Origin: an uncultured Oscillospiraceae bacterium | Lineage (GTDB): Bacteria > Bacillota > Clostridia > Oscillospirales > Oscillospiraceae | DNA length: 27,305 nt | Direction: 5' to 3' | NCBI GenBank assembly: GCA_934667815.1 | Contig: CAKUMO010000031.1 | Location: 1-27,305, forward strand | Shown: in pieces, positions 1 through 7,617 of the stretch | How positions within the stretch are numbered: the stretch's first letter is position 1 | Layout of the letters: each line of letters opens with the position of its first letter | The notes under the pieces: model-generated | What the model was told of the DNA's origin: nothing | Databases searched by the model: none | Seen by the model: the letters and a program-made list of their open reading frames with translations, nothing else | Translations under genes and position numbers: made by a program

Positions 1-394
1 AGGCAAAGTTTTTCTTGTTGAGTTTGCGGATGGCCTCGTCGAAAGCCAAGCGGTGTTTTTCGTTTCTGAAGTTCATAGGTAGTTCCTCACTTTCTCTGAT
101 GAATTGATTAAGCCGTCTGCGAAAGGCGGCGTTGTGGATGTCCTTCATGGTTTCGGTCATAACCTCGGATCGGCTTGTTGCTCCGGCAAGGATTCGTTCC
201 TCGATGCATAGGCAGCTATCGGCTGTGCATTTTCTTTTTCCGCGGTAATATGGGCAGTACCGGCAGTCGCACATTTCTGCCGTGTACTCAAAACGGTGAA
301 GCACCATTATGCCACCTCCTTTGGGTCGAAATTTTGGAACGGCTGTCATCATTCGTTCCAATGCTCTTTGCTGGGGTGAATCTGAAAAGATCAT
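1..394 (-). CDS. Cysteine-rich protein of probable mobile-element origin, 3' end cut by window
   Basis: An open frame runs from the ATG at 394 to the window edge (131 codons seen, no stop). The start follows AAGGAG with 7 nt spacing. A second in-frame ATG at 307, also behind a strong GGAGG site, is an alternative. The N-terminus reads MIFSDSPQQRALERMM. A cysteine cluster follows (C-D-C-R-Y-C, then C-T-A-D-S-C-L-C around residues 42-64), which could bind a metal. The tail has the style of the short accessory ORFs of clostridial conjugative elements (MNFRNEKHRLAF near residue 107). I cannot name the family with certainty. The lower GC of the flanking DNA and the position on the 3' side of a tRNA gene fit the edge of an integrated element. 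No function is claimed. Confidence 0.6.
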   Translation of the reverse strand, partial: MIFSDSPQQRALERMMTAVPKFRPKGGGIMVLHRFEYTAEMCDCRYCPYYRGKRKCTADSCLCIEERILAGATSRSEVMTETMKDIHNAAFRRRLNQFIRESEELPMNFRNEKHRLAFDEAIRKLNKKNFA

Positions 395-417
395 TGTCCT
401 GCTCCTTGTCTGTGAAA

Positions 418-458
418 TAAAAAAAGAGCCAACCGTTTCTTTTCAAAACGATTGGCTC
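418..458 (-). terminator. Intrinsic terminator or attenuator just upstream of the cysteine-rich ORF
   Basis: On the minus strand GAGCCAATCGTTT and AAACGGTTGGCTC pair around a short loop, and a run of seven T follows (425 to 419). It lies only about 25 nt before the start codon at 394. It either ends transcription coming from the right or works as a leader attenuator for that ORF. Confidence 0.65.
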
Positions 459-554
459 CGAGGGCAACAAAAATCGGCAGGTAGTATCTGTTACTGTCTG
501 CCGTCCTTGTACTGTATTCAGTTGTTACTTGGGTTCGTATCTATCTTCAAAGGG

Positions 555-604
555 AAAAAGCCGATTTTTCATCTACGATTTTGAAACTCTGAAAAACGGC
601 TTTT
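555..604. repeat. Inverted repeat (hairpin) between tRNA pair and mobile-element edge
   Basis: The arms AAAAGCCGATTTTTC (to 570) and GAAAAACGGCTTTT (591-604) are complementary apart from one bulged base, around a 20-nt centre. The adjacent T/A runs make it terminator-like on both strands. The 308-660 interval otherwise holds only hairpins and no convincing gene beyond the start of the cysteine-rich ORF. Confidence 0.5.
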
Positions 605-612
605 GGGTAGCG

Positions 613-639
613 AAAAAGCCCGATAAAATCGGGCTTTTT
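613..639 (-). terminator. Intrinsic terminator of the tRNA-Thr/tRNA-Tyr unit
   Basis: A perfect 12-bp inverted repeat (AAAAAGCCCGAT / ATCGGGCTTTTT) around an AAA loop lies 30 nt past the 3' end of tRNA-Tyr on the minus strand. It carries T runs on both sides, so it can act in both directions. Confidence 0.8.
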
Positions 640-669
640 GCGGGGTACATCTTTTTCGTACCCTCTTGA

Positions 670-754
670 TGGTGGGGGAAGGTGGATTCGAACCACCGAA
701 AGCACTGCTAACAGATTTACAGTCTGCCCCCTTTGGCCACTCGGGAATTCCCCC
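670..754 (-). tRNA. tRNA-Tyr (anticodon GTA)
   Basis: The 85-nt cloverleaf has a GGGGGAA/TTCCCCC acceptor stem and an anticodon stem-loop around CTGTAAATC with anticodon GTA. It has the long variable arm expected of bacterial tRNA-Tyr, a T arm GGTGG-TTCGAAT-CCACC, discriminator A, and an encoded CCA end at 672-670. It is 27 nt downstream of tRNA-Thr and shares its promoter. Confidence 0.95.
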
Positions 755-781
755 ATATGCAGTTCGCTGCTTGAAATACTC

Positions 782-857
782 TGGAGCCGGTAGACGGACT
801 CGAACCCCCGACCTGCTGATTACAAATCAGCTGCTCTACCGGCTGAGCTATACCGGC
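782..857 (-). tRNA. tRNA-Thr (anticodon TGT)
   Basis: The 76-nt cloverleaf has a GCCGGTA/TACCGGC acceptor stem, an anticodon loop TTTGTAA (anticodon TGT), a T loop with GGTTCGAGTCC, discriminator T and an encoded CCA. It is the first gene of a two-tRNA transcript. Confidence 0.95.
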
Positions 858-877
858 ATCTCAAACAGAGCATGATT

Positions 878-906
878 ATTATACAGAGCAGGTCACCGTT
901 TGTCAA
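878..906 (-). promoter_or_regulatory. Consensus sigma-A promoter for the tRNA pair
   Basis: On the minus strand TTGACA (906-901) and TATAAT (883-878) are separated by 17 nt, a perfect consensus match. The -10 is about 20 nt before the 5' end of tRNA-Thr, as expected of a strong stable-RNA promoter. Confidence 0.9.
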
Positions 907-953
907 CAACTTTTTTCATTTTTTGCGGAAATTCTTTGCAGCGCCCCTCCGCC

Positions 954-982
954 TTGCGTTTTTCAGCGTGATATGCTATCAT
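954..982 (+). promoter_or_regulatory. Probable promoter of the RsmF-like gene
   Basis: TTGCGT (954-959), a 17-nt spacer and TATCAT (977-982) precede the ribosome-binding site by about 17 nt. It is back-to-back with the tRNA promoter. Confidence 0.55.
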
Positions 983-1009
983 AATAGAAAATCAAACTTG
1001 GAGGACAAC

Positions 1010-2332
1010 ATGCTGCCGGAGGGGTTTTCCGAGCGAATGGCTCGACTTTTAAAAGAAGAATATTCGGAGTTTCTCGCCTCCTACGAGCGTCCGCGCAGTG
1101 TGGGTCTGCGCATGAACCCCTGCAAGGGCGCATGTGTGCCGGACTGCTGCACCGAGCGCGTGCCGTGGGCGCCGGACGGCTACTACTATTCCGCCGATGC
1201 ACGCCCCGGTCTGTCGCCGCTGCACGACGCAGGCGCATACTATCTGCAAGAGCCGAGCGCGATGGCACCGGCCGCGCTGCTGGATGCGCAGCCCGGCGAG
1301 CGCGTGCTTGATCTTTGCGCCGCGCCCGGCGGAAAATCAACACAGATCGCCGCTGCAATGCGGGGCAAAGGGCTTCTTGTCTGCAACGAAATTCATCCGA
1401 AACGCGCGCGTATCCTGGCCTCAAACCTTGAGCGCATGGGCGTGAGCAACGCACTCGTTCTGAACGAGCATCCGGCGCGTCTGCGCTTTCCGGCGTTTTT
1501 TGACCGCATTCTGGTCGATGCGCCCTGCTCCGGGGAGGGAATGTTCCGCAAGGAGGAAGCCGCCGTCACGGATTGGAGTCAGGAGATCGTTGAAATGTGC
1601 GCGGCGCGGCAGTCCGAAATTCTGGACACTGCCGCGGCCATGCTGCGTCCGGGCGGGCATCTGGTTTATTCGACCTGCACGTTCTCTCCCGAGGAAAATG
1701 AGGGCGTTGTCAGCCGTTTTTTGAAGTCGCACCCCGATTTTTCCGTCGCACAGCGCAGCGTGCCGTGGTTCGCCCCCGGCCGGCCGGATTGGATTGACGA
1801 TCCCGCACCGGGACTGGAGCACACCTTCCGTCTCTGGCCGCACAGTCTGCGCGGTGAGGGACACTTTGCCGCTCTATTAGAGCGCCGCGGTGACGGCCCG
1901 TGCGAAGCTGAGGCCGTCCAGCCCGCCGAGAAGCTGCCCGTACCCATCCGCGAATTTCTGGAAAGAAATCACGTAGAATTGCCCAATGGTTTTGCTGTCT
2001 CCTTTGGAGAAACATGGTTCTGGGCGCCGCCGGAGCTGCCCATGCTCAAAGGGCTGCACGTTCTGCGCGCGGGTCTGGAGCTGGGCGAAATGCGCAAGGG
2101 CCGCTTTGTTCCTGCGCATGCGCTGGCACTTTGGCTGCAAGATTTCACGCAGGCGCTCGACCTTGCCCTCGGCAGCCGTGAGCTTGCGGCCTATCTGCAC
2201 GGCGAAACACTGCCGTCTGATTTGACCGGCTGGACGCTCGTGTGTGCGGACGGCTGCTCCCTCGGCTGGGCCTACGGCGCCGGAGGTGTGCTGAAAAACC
2301 ACTATCCCAAAGGATTACGCAAAAATTTTTGA
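1010..2332 (+). CDS. rsmF: RsmF/RsmB-type rRNA cytosine-C5 methyltransferase
   Basis: A 440-residue SAM-dependent RNA methyltransferase of the NOL1/NOP2/sun family. It should make 5-methylcytosine in rRNA through a covalent cysteine adduct. Visible motifs: the SAM loop DLCAAPGGKST at 101-111, DAPCSGEGMF with C173, and STCTFSPEENE with C223. These are the two cysteines that release and attack in this family. The C-terminal third (about 300-440) resembles the RsmF PUA-like RNA-binding extension, so RsmF is preferred to RsmB, though exact target specificity is unknown. The start at 1010 follows GGAGG by 5 nt. A longer upstream reading would cross the promoter and lacks such a site. It is monocistronic by spacing. 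Confidence 0.9.
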   Translation: MLPEGFSERMARLLKEEYSEFLASYERPRSVGLRMNPCKGACVPDCCTERVPWAPDGYYYSADARPGLSPLHDAGAYYLQEPSAMAPAALLDAQPGERVLDLCAAPGGKSTQIAAAMRGKGLLVCNEIHPKRARILASNLERMGVSNALVLNEHPARLRFPAFFDRILVDAPCSGEGMFRKEEAAVTDWSQEIVEMCAARQSEILDTAAAMLRPGGHLVYSTCTFSPEENEGVVSRFLKSHPDFSVAQRSVPWFAPGRPDWIDDPAPGLEHTFRLWPHSLRGEGHFAALLERRGDGPCEAEAVQPAEKLPVPIREFLERNHVELPNGFAVSFGETWFWAPPELPMLKGLHVLRAGLELGEMRKGRFVPAHALALWLQDFTQALDLALGSRELAAYLHGETLPSDLTGWTLVCADGCSLGWAYGAGGVLKNHYPKGLRKNF

Positions 2333-2383
2333 GCAAATTCATGTTTTTTTGTATATTTCTATGCCATTTGGATTCATTTGCTC

Positions 2384-2412
2384 TTTACATAATACCAAAA
2401 TTATGCTATACT
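2384..2412 (+). promoter_or_regulatory. Promoter of murA
   Basis: TTTACA (2384-2389), a 17-nt spacer and TATACT (2407-2412) lie about 100 nt before murA. The leader contains a small GAGATGTCTC hairpin but no riboswitch that I recognise. Confidence 0.75.
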
Positions 2413-2511
2413 CTTACCGCGTTGAGATGTCTCAGCGCTTTCCTTTGCGGGCAGAAATTGCCTCTGCTGAAAGGATACATATTGCATATACTCTGATCGA
2501 GAGGGTATGAC

Positions 2512-3804
2512 ATGAACAAATACATGATTCACGGCGGTAAGCCGCTTTCCGGTGTCGTTACCATCAGTGGTGCAAAGAACGCAGCAGTCGCGATTCTTCC
2601 TGCCACGCTTCTGGTACGCGGCGTTTGCAGAATTGAAAATGTGCCGGACATCTCCGATGTCCGCCTCCTGCTGGAGATCCTCGACGCGATGGGCGCCGGC
2701 GTTCGCCGTCTCAGCCCGAACACGCTCGAGATTGACTGCTCCCGGGTGCGCGACTCCGAGCCTTCCGACGCGCTGGTACGCCGCATCCGCGCCTCGTATT
2801 ATCTCATCGGTGCGCAGCTCGGTCGATTCGGCCACGCCAAGGTCGCTCTGCCGGGCGGCTGCAACTTTGGCCCGCGTCCTATCGACCAGCATATCAAGGG
2901 CTTTGAAGCCATCGGCGCGACAGTTACGCTGCAAAACGGCTGCGTCTGCGCAGATGCACCCGCGGGCGGTCTGACCGGAGGGCGGGTCAATCTGGACGTC
3001 GTTTCTGTCGGCGCAACCATGAACATCATGATCGGCGCGGTGCTGGCCAACGGCACGACGGTCATTGAAAACGCGGCCAAGGAGCCGCACATCGTCGATC
3101 TTGCAAACTTCCTCAACGCCATGGGCGCAAAGGTCTCCGGTGCAGGCACAGACGTCATCAAGGTGCGCGGTGTGCGCTCGCTGGCAGGCGGTGCTTACTC
3201 CATCATTCCCGACCAGATCGAAGCCGGCACCTATATGGCTGCCGTAGCGGCGGCGGGCGGCGACGTGATCGTGCAGAATGTCATTCCAAAGCACATGGAC
3301 TGTATCTCCGCCAAGCTGCGCGAGATGGGCGTGAAAATTACGGAATACGACGATGCCATCCGCGTGCAGCGCACGGGCATTCTGCGCCGTGCGAATGTCA
3401 AGACGCTTCCCTACCCCGGTTTCCCGACGGATATGCAGCCGCAGATCGCGGTGTGCATGGCGTTGGCTTCGGGCGTGAGCGTCATTACCGAGAGCGTGTA
3501 TGACACGCGCTTCGGCTACTGCGCCGAGCTGAACCGCATGGGCGCATCCATCAAGGTCAATACCAAGGTCGCCATCATCACGGGCGTGGAGAAGCTGCAC
3601 GGCTGTACCGTGCGCGCTTGCGACCTTCGTGCAGGCGCGGCTATGGTCATTGCCGGTCTTGCGGCCGACCAGGTCACGGTGGTTGAAGATGTGCAGTATA
3701 TCGAGCGCGGCTACGAAAATCTCATCGGCAAGTTCGAGGCACTGGGTGCATCCATCCGCCGCATTGAAACGCCGGATCACAGGCCCATCCCGGCAGTCGT
3801 CTGA
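2512..3804 (+). CDS. murA: UDP-N-acetylglucosamine 1-carboxyvinyltransferase (MurA)
   Basis: A 430-residue cytosolic enzyme that transfers enolpyruvate from PEP to UDP-GlcNAc, the first committed step of peptidoglycan synthesis. Key residues are in place: K22-N23 in SGAKNAA, the PEP-binding, fosfomycin-target cysteine C117 in PGGCNFGPRPID, and the general-base region GFPTDMQPQ with D307. Length matches the family. Firmicutes often carry two paralogues (MurA and MurZ/MurA2), and this one cannot be assigned between them from sequence alone. The start is preceded by GAGAGGG. A strong terminator follows the stop by about 10 nt. Confidence 0.96.
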   Translation: MNKYMIHGGKPLSGVVTISGAKNAAVAILPATLLVRGVCRIENVPDISDVRLLLEILDAMGAGVRRLSPNTLEIDCSRVRDSEPSDALVRRIRASYYLIGAQLGRFGHAKVALPGGCNFGPRPIDQHIKGFEAIGATVTLQNGCVCADAPAGGLTGGRVNLDVVSVGATMNIMIGAVLANGTTVIENAAKEPHIVDLANFLNAMGAKVSGAGTDVIKVRGVRSLAGGAYSIIPDQIEAGTYMAAVAAAGGDVIVQNVIPKHMDCISAKLREMGVKITEYDDAIRVQRTGILRRANVKTLPYPGFPTDMQPQIAVCMALASGVSVITESVYDTRFGYCAELNRMGASIKVNTKVAIITGVEKLHGCTVRACDLRAGAAMVIAGLAADQVTVVEDVQYIERGYENLIGKFEALGASIRRIETPDHRPIPAVV

Positions 3805-3814
3805 TAATTATCAT

Positions 3815-3845
3815 AAAAATGCACATCTTCGGATGTGCATTTTTT
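3815..3845 (+). terminator. Intrinsic terminator after murA
   Basis: AAAAATGCACATC and GATGTGCATTTTT form a 13-bp stem around a stable TTCG tetraloop, ending in a T run. The next gene starts only 14 nt later with no promoter between, so that gene probably depends on read-through. Confidence 0.9.
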
Positions 3846-3858
3846 AGGGAGAAATACT

Positions 3859-4494
3859 ATGCAGCTATTTATTTCCGCGCTGGAAATGATCGGCACGGTG
3901 GCCTTCGCCGCCTCCGGTGCGCTGACGGCCATGCGCAAAAAGATGGATCTGCTCGGTGTGATCGTACTGGGCGTTGTGACCGCCGTCGGCGGCGGCATGA
4001 TCCGCGACATCTTGCTCGGCATCTCGCCGCCTCTGGCCTTCCGCAACCCGTTGTCCGTCATCGTGGCCATTGCCGTGTCGGTCATCCTGTTCATTCCGTG
4101 GGTGCGGCATCACCTGATGCACAATCAGCGGCTGTTTGACACGGCGCTGCTTGTTATGGATTCGGTCGGACTGGGCGTTTTCAGCGTCATGGGCATCTGG
4201 AATGCACTGGATTTTTCGCCCGAGCGCAGCACATTTCTTCTGGTCTTTGTCGGTGTGATGACCGGCGTCGGCGGCGGCGTTCTGCGTGACATCCTCGCGG
4301 GCAACACGCCTTACATCTTTGTCAAACATGTCTATGCCTGCGCGTCGCTGCTGGGCGCGACGGTTTGTGCGCTTTTGTGGCGCATCGTGCCAAGCTACGT
4401 TGCGATGCTCACCGGGATGCTATGCGTTCTGATTCTGCGCCTGCTTTCTGCATATTTTCGCTGGAATCTGCCGCATACAGACGATAAAATTTGA
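3859..4494 (+). CDS. TRIC-channel / UPF0126 family membrane protein
   Basis: A 211-residue integral membrane protein of the trimeric intracellular cation channel family (YadS/YicG-like). It contains the duplicated glycine-rich signature, seen as VGGGMIRDILLG near residue 50 and VGGGVLRDILAG near residue 142. Each follows a hydrophobic helix, giving roughly seven membrane segments in all. Bacterial members form homotrimeric monovalent-cation pathways; a physiological role in this organism is not established. The start at 3859 is chosen over an upstream ATG at 3835, which lies inside the murA terminator stem. The site AGGGAGAAATACT precedes it. It probably relies on read-through from murA. Confidence 0.88.
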   Translation: MQLFISALEMIGTVAFAASGALTAMRKKMDLLGVIVLGVVTAVGGGMIRDILLGISPPLAFRNPLSVIVAIAVSVILFIPWVRHHLMHNQRLFDTALLVMDSVGLGVFSVMGIWNALDFSPERSTFLLVFVGVMTGVGGGVLRDILAGNTPYIFVKHVYACASLLGATVCALLWRIVPSYVAMLTGMLCVLILRLLSAYFRWNLPHTDDKI

Positions 4495-4506
4495 CAAAAG
4501 TCACAG

Positions 4507-4534
4507 TTGCAGGCTCGCAAAAACGTGCTATAAT
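4507..4534 (+). promoter_or_regulatory. Promoter of the cation/proton antiporter gene
   Basis: TTGCAG (4507-4512), a 16-nt spacer and a perfect TATAAT (4529-4534) lie about 30 nt upstream of the start codon. Confidence 0.7.
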
Positions 4535-4563
4535 ACAGCATTGTAGAAAAGAGGAATGAAATT

Positions 4564-5820
4564 ATGACAATGCTGCTTTCCATTGCGGTCGCGCTCTTTG
4601 CGGGGCTGTTGATGTCGCGCGTCGTGAAGCTTCTGAAGCTGCCGGCCGTGACAGGTTATCTGCTTGCGGGTCTGCTTATCGGCCCGTTCGTGCTGGGCCG
4701 GCTGCAAATTCCGGGACTCGGCTTCGGCTCTCTGGATGAGGTCGATCACCTCAAGCCCATCAGCGAGGTCGCGCTGGGCTTCATCGCCTTTGCAATCGGC
4801 AATGAATTCCGCCTGAGCCAGCTCCGCGTGATCGGCAAAAAGGCGACCGTCATCGCCGTATTTCAGGCGCTTTCAGCCACACTGCTGGTCGATCTGAGTC
4901 TGCTTGGCCTGCATCTTCTCATGCCGGATAAGGTCAGCGTTCCCGCGGCCATCACCTTGGGCGCGATAGCCACGGCCACCGCACCTGCCGCAACCCTCAT
5001 GGTCGTCAATCAGTACAAGGCCAAAGGCCCGCTGGTCGATCTGCTGCTGCCCATCGTCGCGCTGGACGATGCCGTCGGCCTGATCGTCTTTGCCATCTCC
5101 TTCGGTATTGCAAAGACCTTTACAAGCGGCGCGGCATTGAGCATCGTGAGCGTGCTGGTCAACCCCTTGCTTGAGGTCGTTGCCTCTGTGGCGCTCGGCT
5201 CCCTGCTCGGCTCGATCTATACTTATGTTGAGCGCTTCTTCCACTCGCGCAGCAAACGCCTGTGCGTTGCGATTACCTTTGTCATCATGGCAGTGTCGCT
5301 GTCGATGCTGGACTTCAAGTTCCCCGGCAGCGAATTGGAGCTGGGCTTCTCGTCCCTACTCGTGTGTATGATGCTCGGCACGATCTTCTGCAACATCTGC
5401 CCGAGTTCCGAGGAGCTTATGGCCAAGACCGACCGCTGGACGGCGCCCCTGTTCGTGCTGTTCTTTGTCATCAGCGGTGCAGAGCTGGATCTTTCCGTGT
5501 TCAGTGACGTAACCTGTGTGCTTATTGGCATTGTGTACATCGTATTCCGTTCGGCGGGCAAGATCTTCGGTGCCGGCATCAGTTCGAAATTCATGAAGTG
5601 CGAACCCCTCGTGCAGAAGTGGCTGGGCTTCACACTGCTGCCGCAGGCCGGCGTGGCGCTTGGCATGTCCATCACGGTCGCAGAGCTTGGCTCGGAGGGC
5701 GCGATCATCCGCAGTATCGTTCTGTTCTCTGTTCTGATCTATGAGCTGGTCGGCCCGATGCTCACCAAGATCGCCCTGACCAAGGCTGGGGAGATCCAGC
5801 CGAAGGAAGCGGCGAAATAA
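4564..5820 (+). CDS. CPA2-type cation/proton antiporter
   Basis: A 418-residue membrane protein of the Na+/H+ exchanger fold (PF00999 style), with 12-13 predicted membrane segments. Family features seen are LAGLLIGP near residue 35 and the ATATAPAAT unwound-helix region near 136-144. The acidic pair LDDA at 167-170 is where CPA2 transporters carry the ion-binding aspartates. It exchanges monovalent cations for protons across the cytoplasmic membrane. The ion (Na+ or K+) cannot be told from sequence. It has no RCK/TrkA-N cytosolic domain, unlike full-length Kef systems. The start follows GAGGAATGAAATT. It is a single gene closed by a strong terminator. Confidence 0.88.
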   Translation: MTMLLSIAVALFAGLLMSRVVKLLKLPAVTGYLLAGLLIGPFVLGRLQIPGLGFGSLDEVDHLKPISEVALGFIAFAIGNEFRLSQLRVIGKKATVIAVFQALSATLLVDLSLLGLHLLMPDKVSVPAAITLGAIATATAPAATLMVVNQYKAKGPLVDLLLPIVALDDAVGLIVFAISFGIAKTFTSGAALSIVSVLVNPLLEVVASVALGSLLGSIYTYVERFFHSRSKRLCVAITFVIMAVSLSMLDFKFPGSELELGFSSLLVCMMLGTIFCNICPSSEELMAKTDRWTAPLFVLFFVISGAELDLSVFSDVTCVLIGIVYIVFRSAGKIFGAGISSKFMKCEPLVQKWLGFTLLPQAGVALGMSITVAELGSEGAIIRSIVLFSVLIYELVGPMLTKIALTKAGEIQPKEAAK

Positions 5821-5830
5821 CGATTATAGA

Positions 5831-5864
5831 AAACCTGCCTGAGTTGCACTCAGGCAGGTTTTTT
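5831..5864. terminator. Bidirectional terminator between antiporter and SdpI-like gene
   Basis: AAACCTGCCTGAGT / ACTCAGGCAGGTTT form a 14-bp perfect stem with a TGC loop. T runs follow on the plus strand (5859-5864) and a short one on the minus strand. It sits between convergent genes and overlaps the last stop codon of the minus-strand gene. Confidence 0.9.
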
Positions 5865-6243
5865 ATGACTTCCGCGTGCCATCCTCGTTGAATTGCTTCT
5901 TCAAGGCACGTTCGGTCGGGAAAATCGATGCGATCAGGGTTCCACACTGCACTGTCAGCAAGCAGACTGCGAAAATACCGATTGTCTTTACATCACTGTG
6001 ATAGAACGGAATGTGAAGCAGTGCGGTAGGTACAAGCGTAATAAGTCCGAGCCGCCACCAGAGCCGCCCGCAGTAATCATGCGCAAATTTCCACGTTTCC
6101 ATATTTTTCATGGAACGCTTTGTGCGATAGCCGTATAGACCATTGATCTGCTTGGGGCAATGCTTCCGCATGCTTCTCCCTGCAAGCAGCAATGTCAAAG
6201 GAATCAGCAGGTCGCAGACCAGCATAAACCACCAAAACCACAT
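5863..6243 (-). CDS. SdpI-family membrane protein
   Basis: A 126-residue membrane protein. The family signature NGLYGYRTKRSMKN with a following ETWKFAH is clear near residues 34-53 and matches the SdpI/YhfL C-terminal domain (PF13630 style). About three to four hydrophobic segments surround it. In Bacillus, SdpI gives immunity to the SdpC cannibalism toxin, but many family members have no toxin partner and none is seen here. The ATG at 6243 has GGTGA 5 nt upstream. A GTG at 6252 overlapping the previous stop is an alternative start. It is the last gene of a three-gene minus-strand unit. Confidence 0.8.
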   Translation of the reverse strand: MWFWWFMLVCDLLIPLTLLLAGRSMRKHCPKQINGLYGYRTKRSMKNMETWKFAHDYCGRLWWRLGLITLVPTALLHIPFYHSDVKTIGIFAVCLLTVQCGTLIASIFPTERALKKQFNEDGTRKS

Positions 6244-6248
6244 AAAAC

Positions 6249-6698
6249 TCACCGCTTTGCGTTTGCAATCTCAGCCTCAAGAATCTGCGCGGCCTCCGCG
6301 ACCAGCCGTGCACAGGGACGCTCGGCATAATACTCCGGTGTGCGCCGTGCAGGCAGCGGTGAGCCGTCGTCTTTCACGCCCGCAAGCAACTCGCGGCAAA
6401 GCAAGCTTCCGTTTTTCTCCCGGAACTGCGCAGCCAGCGCCTGCAGACGCAGATACTGCGCCGCCTTTTTCTCATGTGTGACATCGTCGCTGCCGAAAAT
6501 CAGCCCCGCCGCCATGAACATTCCGCTCACCGCCCCGCAGACCTCGCGCATGCGCGCCATCCCGCCGCCGAAACCAGAGGCAATGCGCATTGCGGTCGCG
6601 TCGTCCAGCCCGGTCTTGTCGGAAAAGGCCAGCAGCACGGACTGCGCACAGTTGCAGCCGTTCAGAAAATTCTCGGCAGCTTGTTCTGCTCTGGTCAT
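6249..6698 (-). CDS. C_GCAxxG_C_C family redox-type protein
   Basis: A 149-residue protein with the hallmark pattern of the C_GCAxxG_C_C family: a cysteine in NGCNCAQSV, the glycine run GFGGGMARM followed by CGAVSG, then spaced cysteines in LCRELL and RPCARLV. These conserved cysteines suggest a redox or metal-binding role. The biochemical function of the family is not settled. It starts at 6698 behind GGAGG with 7-nt spacing, overlaps the upstream gene by 4 bp (ATGA), and is followed directly by the SdpI-like gene, so the three are co-translated. Longer upstream starts would overlap the neighbour heavily and lack an equal binding site. Confidence 0.85.
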   Translation of the reverse strand: MTRAEQAAENFLNGCNCAQSVLLAFSDKTGLDDATAMRIASGFGGGMARMREVCGAVSGMFMAAGLIFGSDDVTHEKKAAQYLRLQALAAQFREKNGSLLCRELLAGVKDDGSPLPARRTPEYYAERPCARLVAEAAQILEAEIANAKR

Positions 6699-7465
6699 TG
6701 CGGTGCCTCCTTTGGAAATGCGATATGGTGGAATTTCAGCATGTAGCGGATACCGTAATAACCCTTGAGATAGTTCTCCTCGTACCACGCGAAGGTTGCC
6801 TGCGGCAAATGCACCAGCTCCGGCGCCTCGCACCGGAACAGCTCGAAGGTCTTTTGGTCGCCGCACAACAGTGCTGCGATCAGCTCATTCTGTCCCTCCT
6901 GCGCCAGACGGTCAAGGCAGGCGTCCATGACGGTCACGCAGATCAGCTCGTCCTGCGGTGCGCGCTCCTGCTTTGTGGCAAACCAGTAGAGGAAATCCGC
7001 CTGCGTGAAGGCCTTGCGTGCGGTAACAAGTGCGAGCTTCTGAAATTCCTCCTCCGCACCGCGTTTTAAAACGTCGATTAAATAATACAGCAAATTTTCA
7101 TTCAGGCAGCAGCAGTCGACCAACACCTCATAGGCGCTGCGCGGGCCGTCTGGCTCGTCGATCTGCGGCGGAGCATCGGGATCCGGCTCAGGCTGCGGCT
7201 CCTCCTGCGCGGCGGCCAGCGCGTTCAGCGCAGCAAAAAGGTCGCTCTCGCGGTAATCGTCATACAGCTCCTGCGGCAGCTCCGTACCGTCCTGCGCGGC
7301 GCAGCGGCGCACAAACTCCGGCACGCCCATTTCCCGAATCTGCGTTTGCAGCTCGGCTGCACGGCGCATCGGCTCCTGCTCGGTCAGGCGGATGCCCTCG
7401 GGTGCTTCGCGCTCGTCTGCGGAAAGCTGCTGCAAATAATCCAAATAATGCTCGGTCAGTGTCAT
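6695..7465 (-). CDS. Unrecognised acidic cytosolic protein
   Basis: A 256-residue protein that I do not recognise. It has no signal peptide or membrane segment. Residues about 1-107 are helical and charged. Residues about 108-135 form a Pro/Asp/Glu-rich linker. The rest is a helical domain with a CCC triplet (VDCCCLNENLLYYLID) and a C-terminal aromatic stretch (WYEENYLKGYYGIRYML). The start at 7465 follows GAGGTGA. A longer reading to 7546 would include the promoter. It overlaps the C_GCAxxG_C_C gene by 4 bp, so the two are translationally coupled, which may hint at a shared role. Confidence 0.75.
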   Translation of the reverse strand: MTLTEHYLDYLQQLSADEREAPEGIRLTEQEPMRRAAELQTQIREMGVPEFVRRCAAQDGTELPQELYDDYRESDLFAALNALAAAQEEPQPEPDPDAPPQIDEPDGPRSAYEVLVDCCCLNENLLYYLIDVLKRGAEEEFQKLALVTARKAFTQADFLYWFATKQERAPQDELICVTVMDACLDRLAQEGQNELIAALLCGDQKTFELFRCEAPELVHLPQATFAWYEENYLKGYYGIRYMLKFHHIAFPKEAPQ

Positions 7466-7484
7466 TTGCTTCACCTCAAAGGAA

Positions 7485-7513
7485 AGTATACAATATATTT
7501 CGCCGTAATACAA
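7485..7513 (-). promoter_or_regulatory. Promoter of the three-gene minus-strand unit
   Basis: On the minus strand TTGTAT (7513-7508), a 17-nt spacer and TATACT (7490-7485) lie about 20 nt before the start at 7465. It diverges from the degV promoter. Confidence 0.7.
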
Positions 7514-7556
7514 TCCGGAATCTTTCAATTCGCGGAAAATCCACACAAATCGCAGC

Positions 7557-7585
7557 TTGACTTGTCAGGAAATGCGGGATATAAT
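7557..7585 (+). promoter_or_regulatory. Promoter of degV
   Basis: TTGACT (7557-7562), a 17-nt spacer and a perfect TATAAT (7580-7585) lie about 32 nt before degV. Confidence 0.85.
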
Positions 7586-7617
7586 ACGCATATACTGAAA
7601 AAGGATAGGTGGATCAC

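Noticed and set aside
288..470. 60-codon minus-strand ORF near the cysteine-rich gene
   Set aside because: It runs through a terminator stem and overlaps the better-supported frame that starts at 394.
2413..2511. Riboswitch in the murA leader
   Set aside because: Only a small hairpin is visible, with no conserved aptamer pattern that I recognise.
2401..3780. 459-codon minus-strand frame opposite murA
   Set aside because: Shadow of murA. It would read through the murA promoter and has no recognisable motif.
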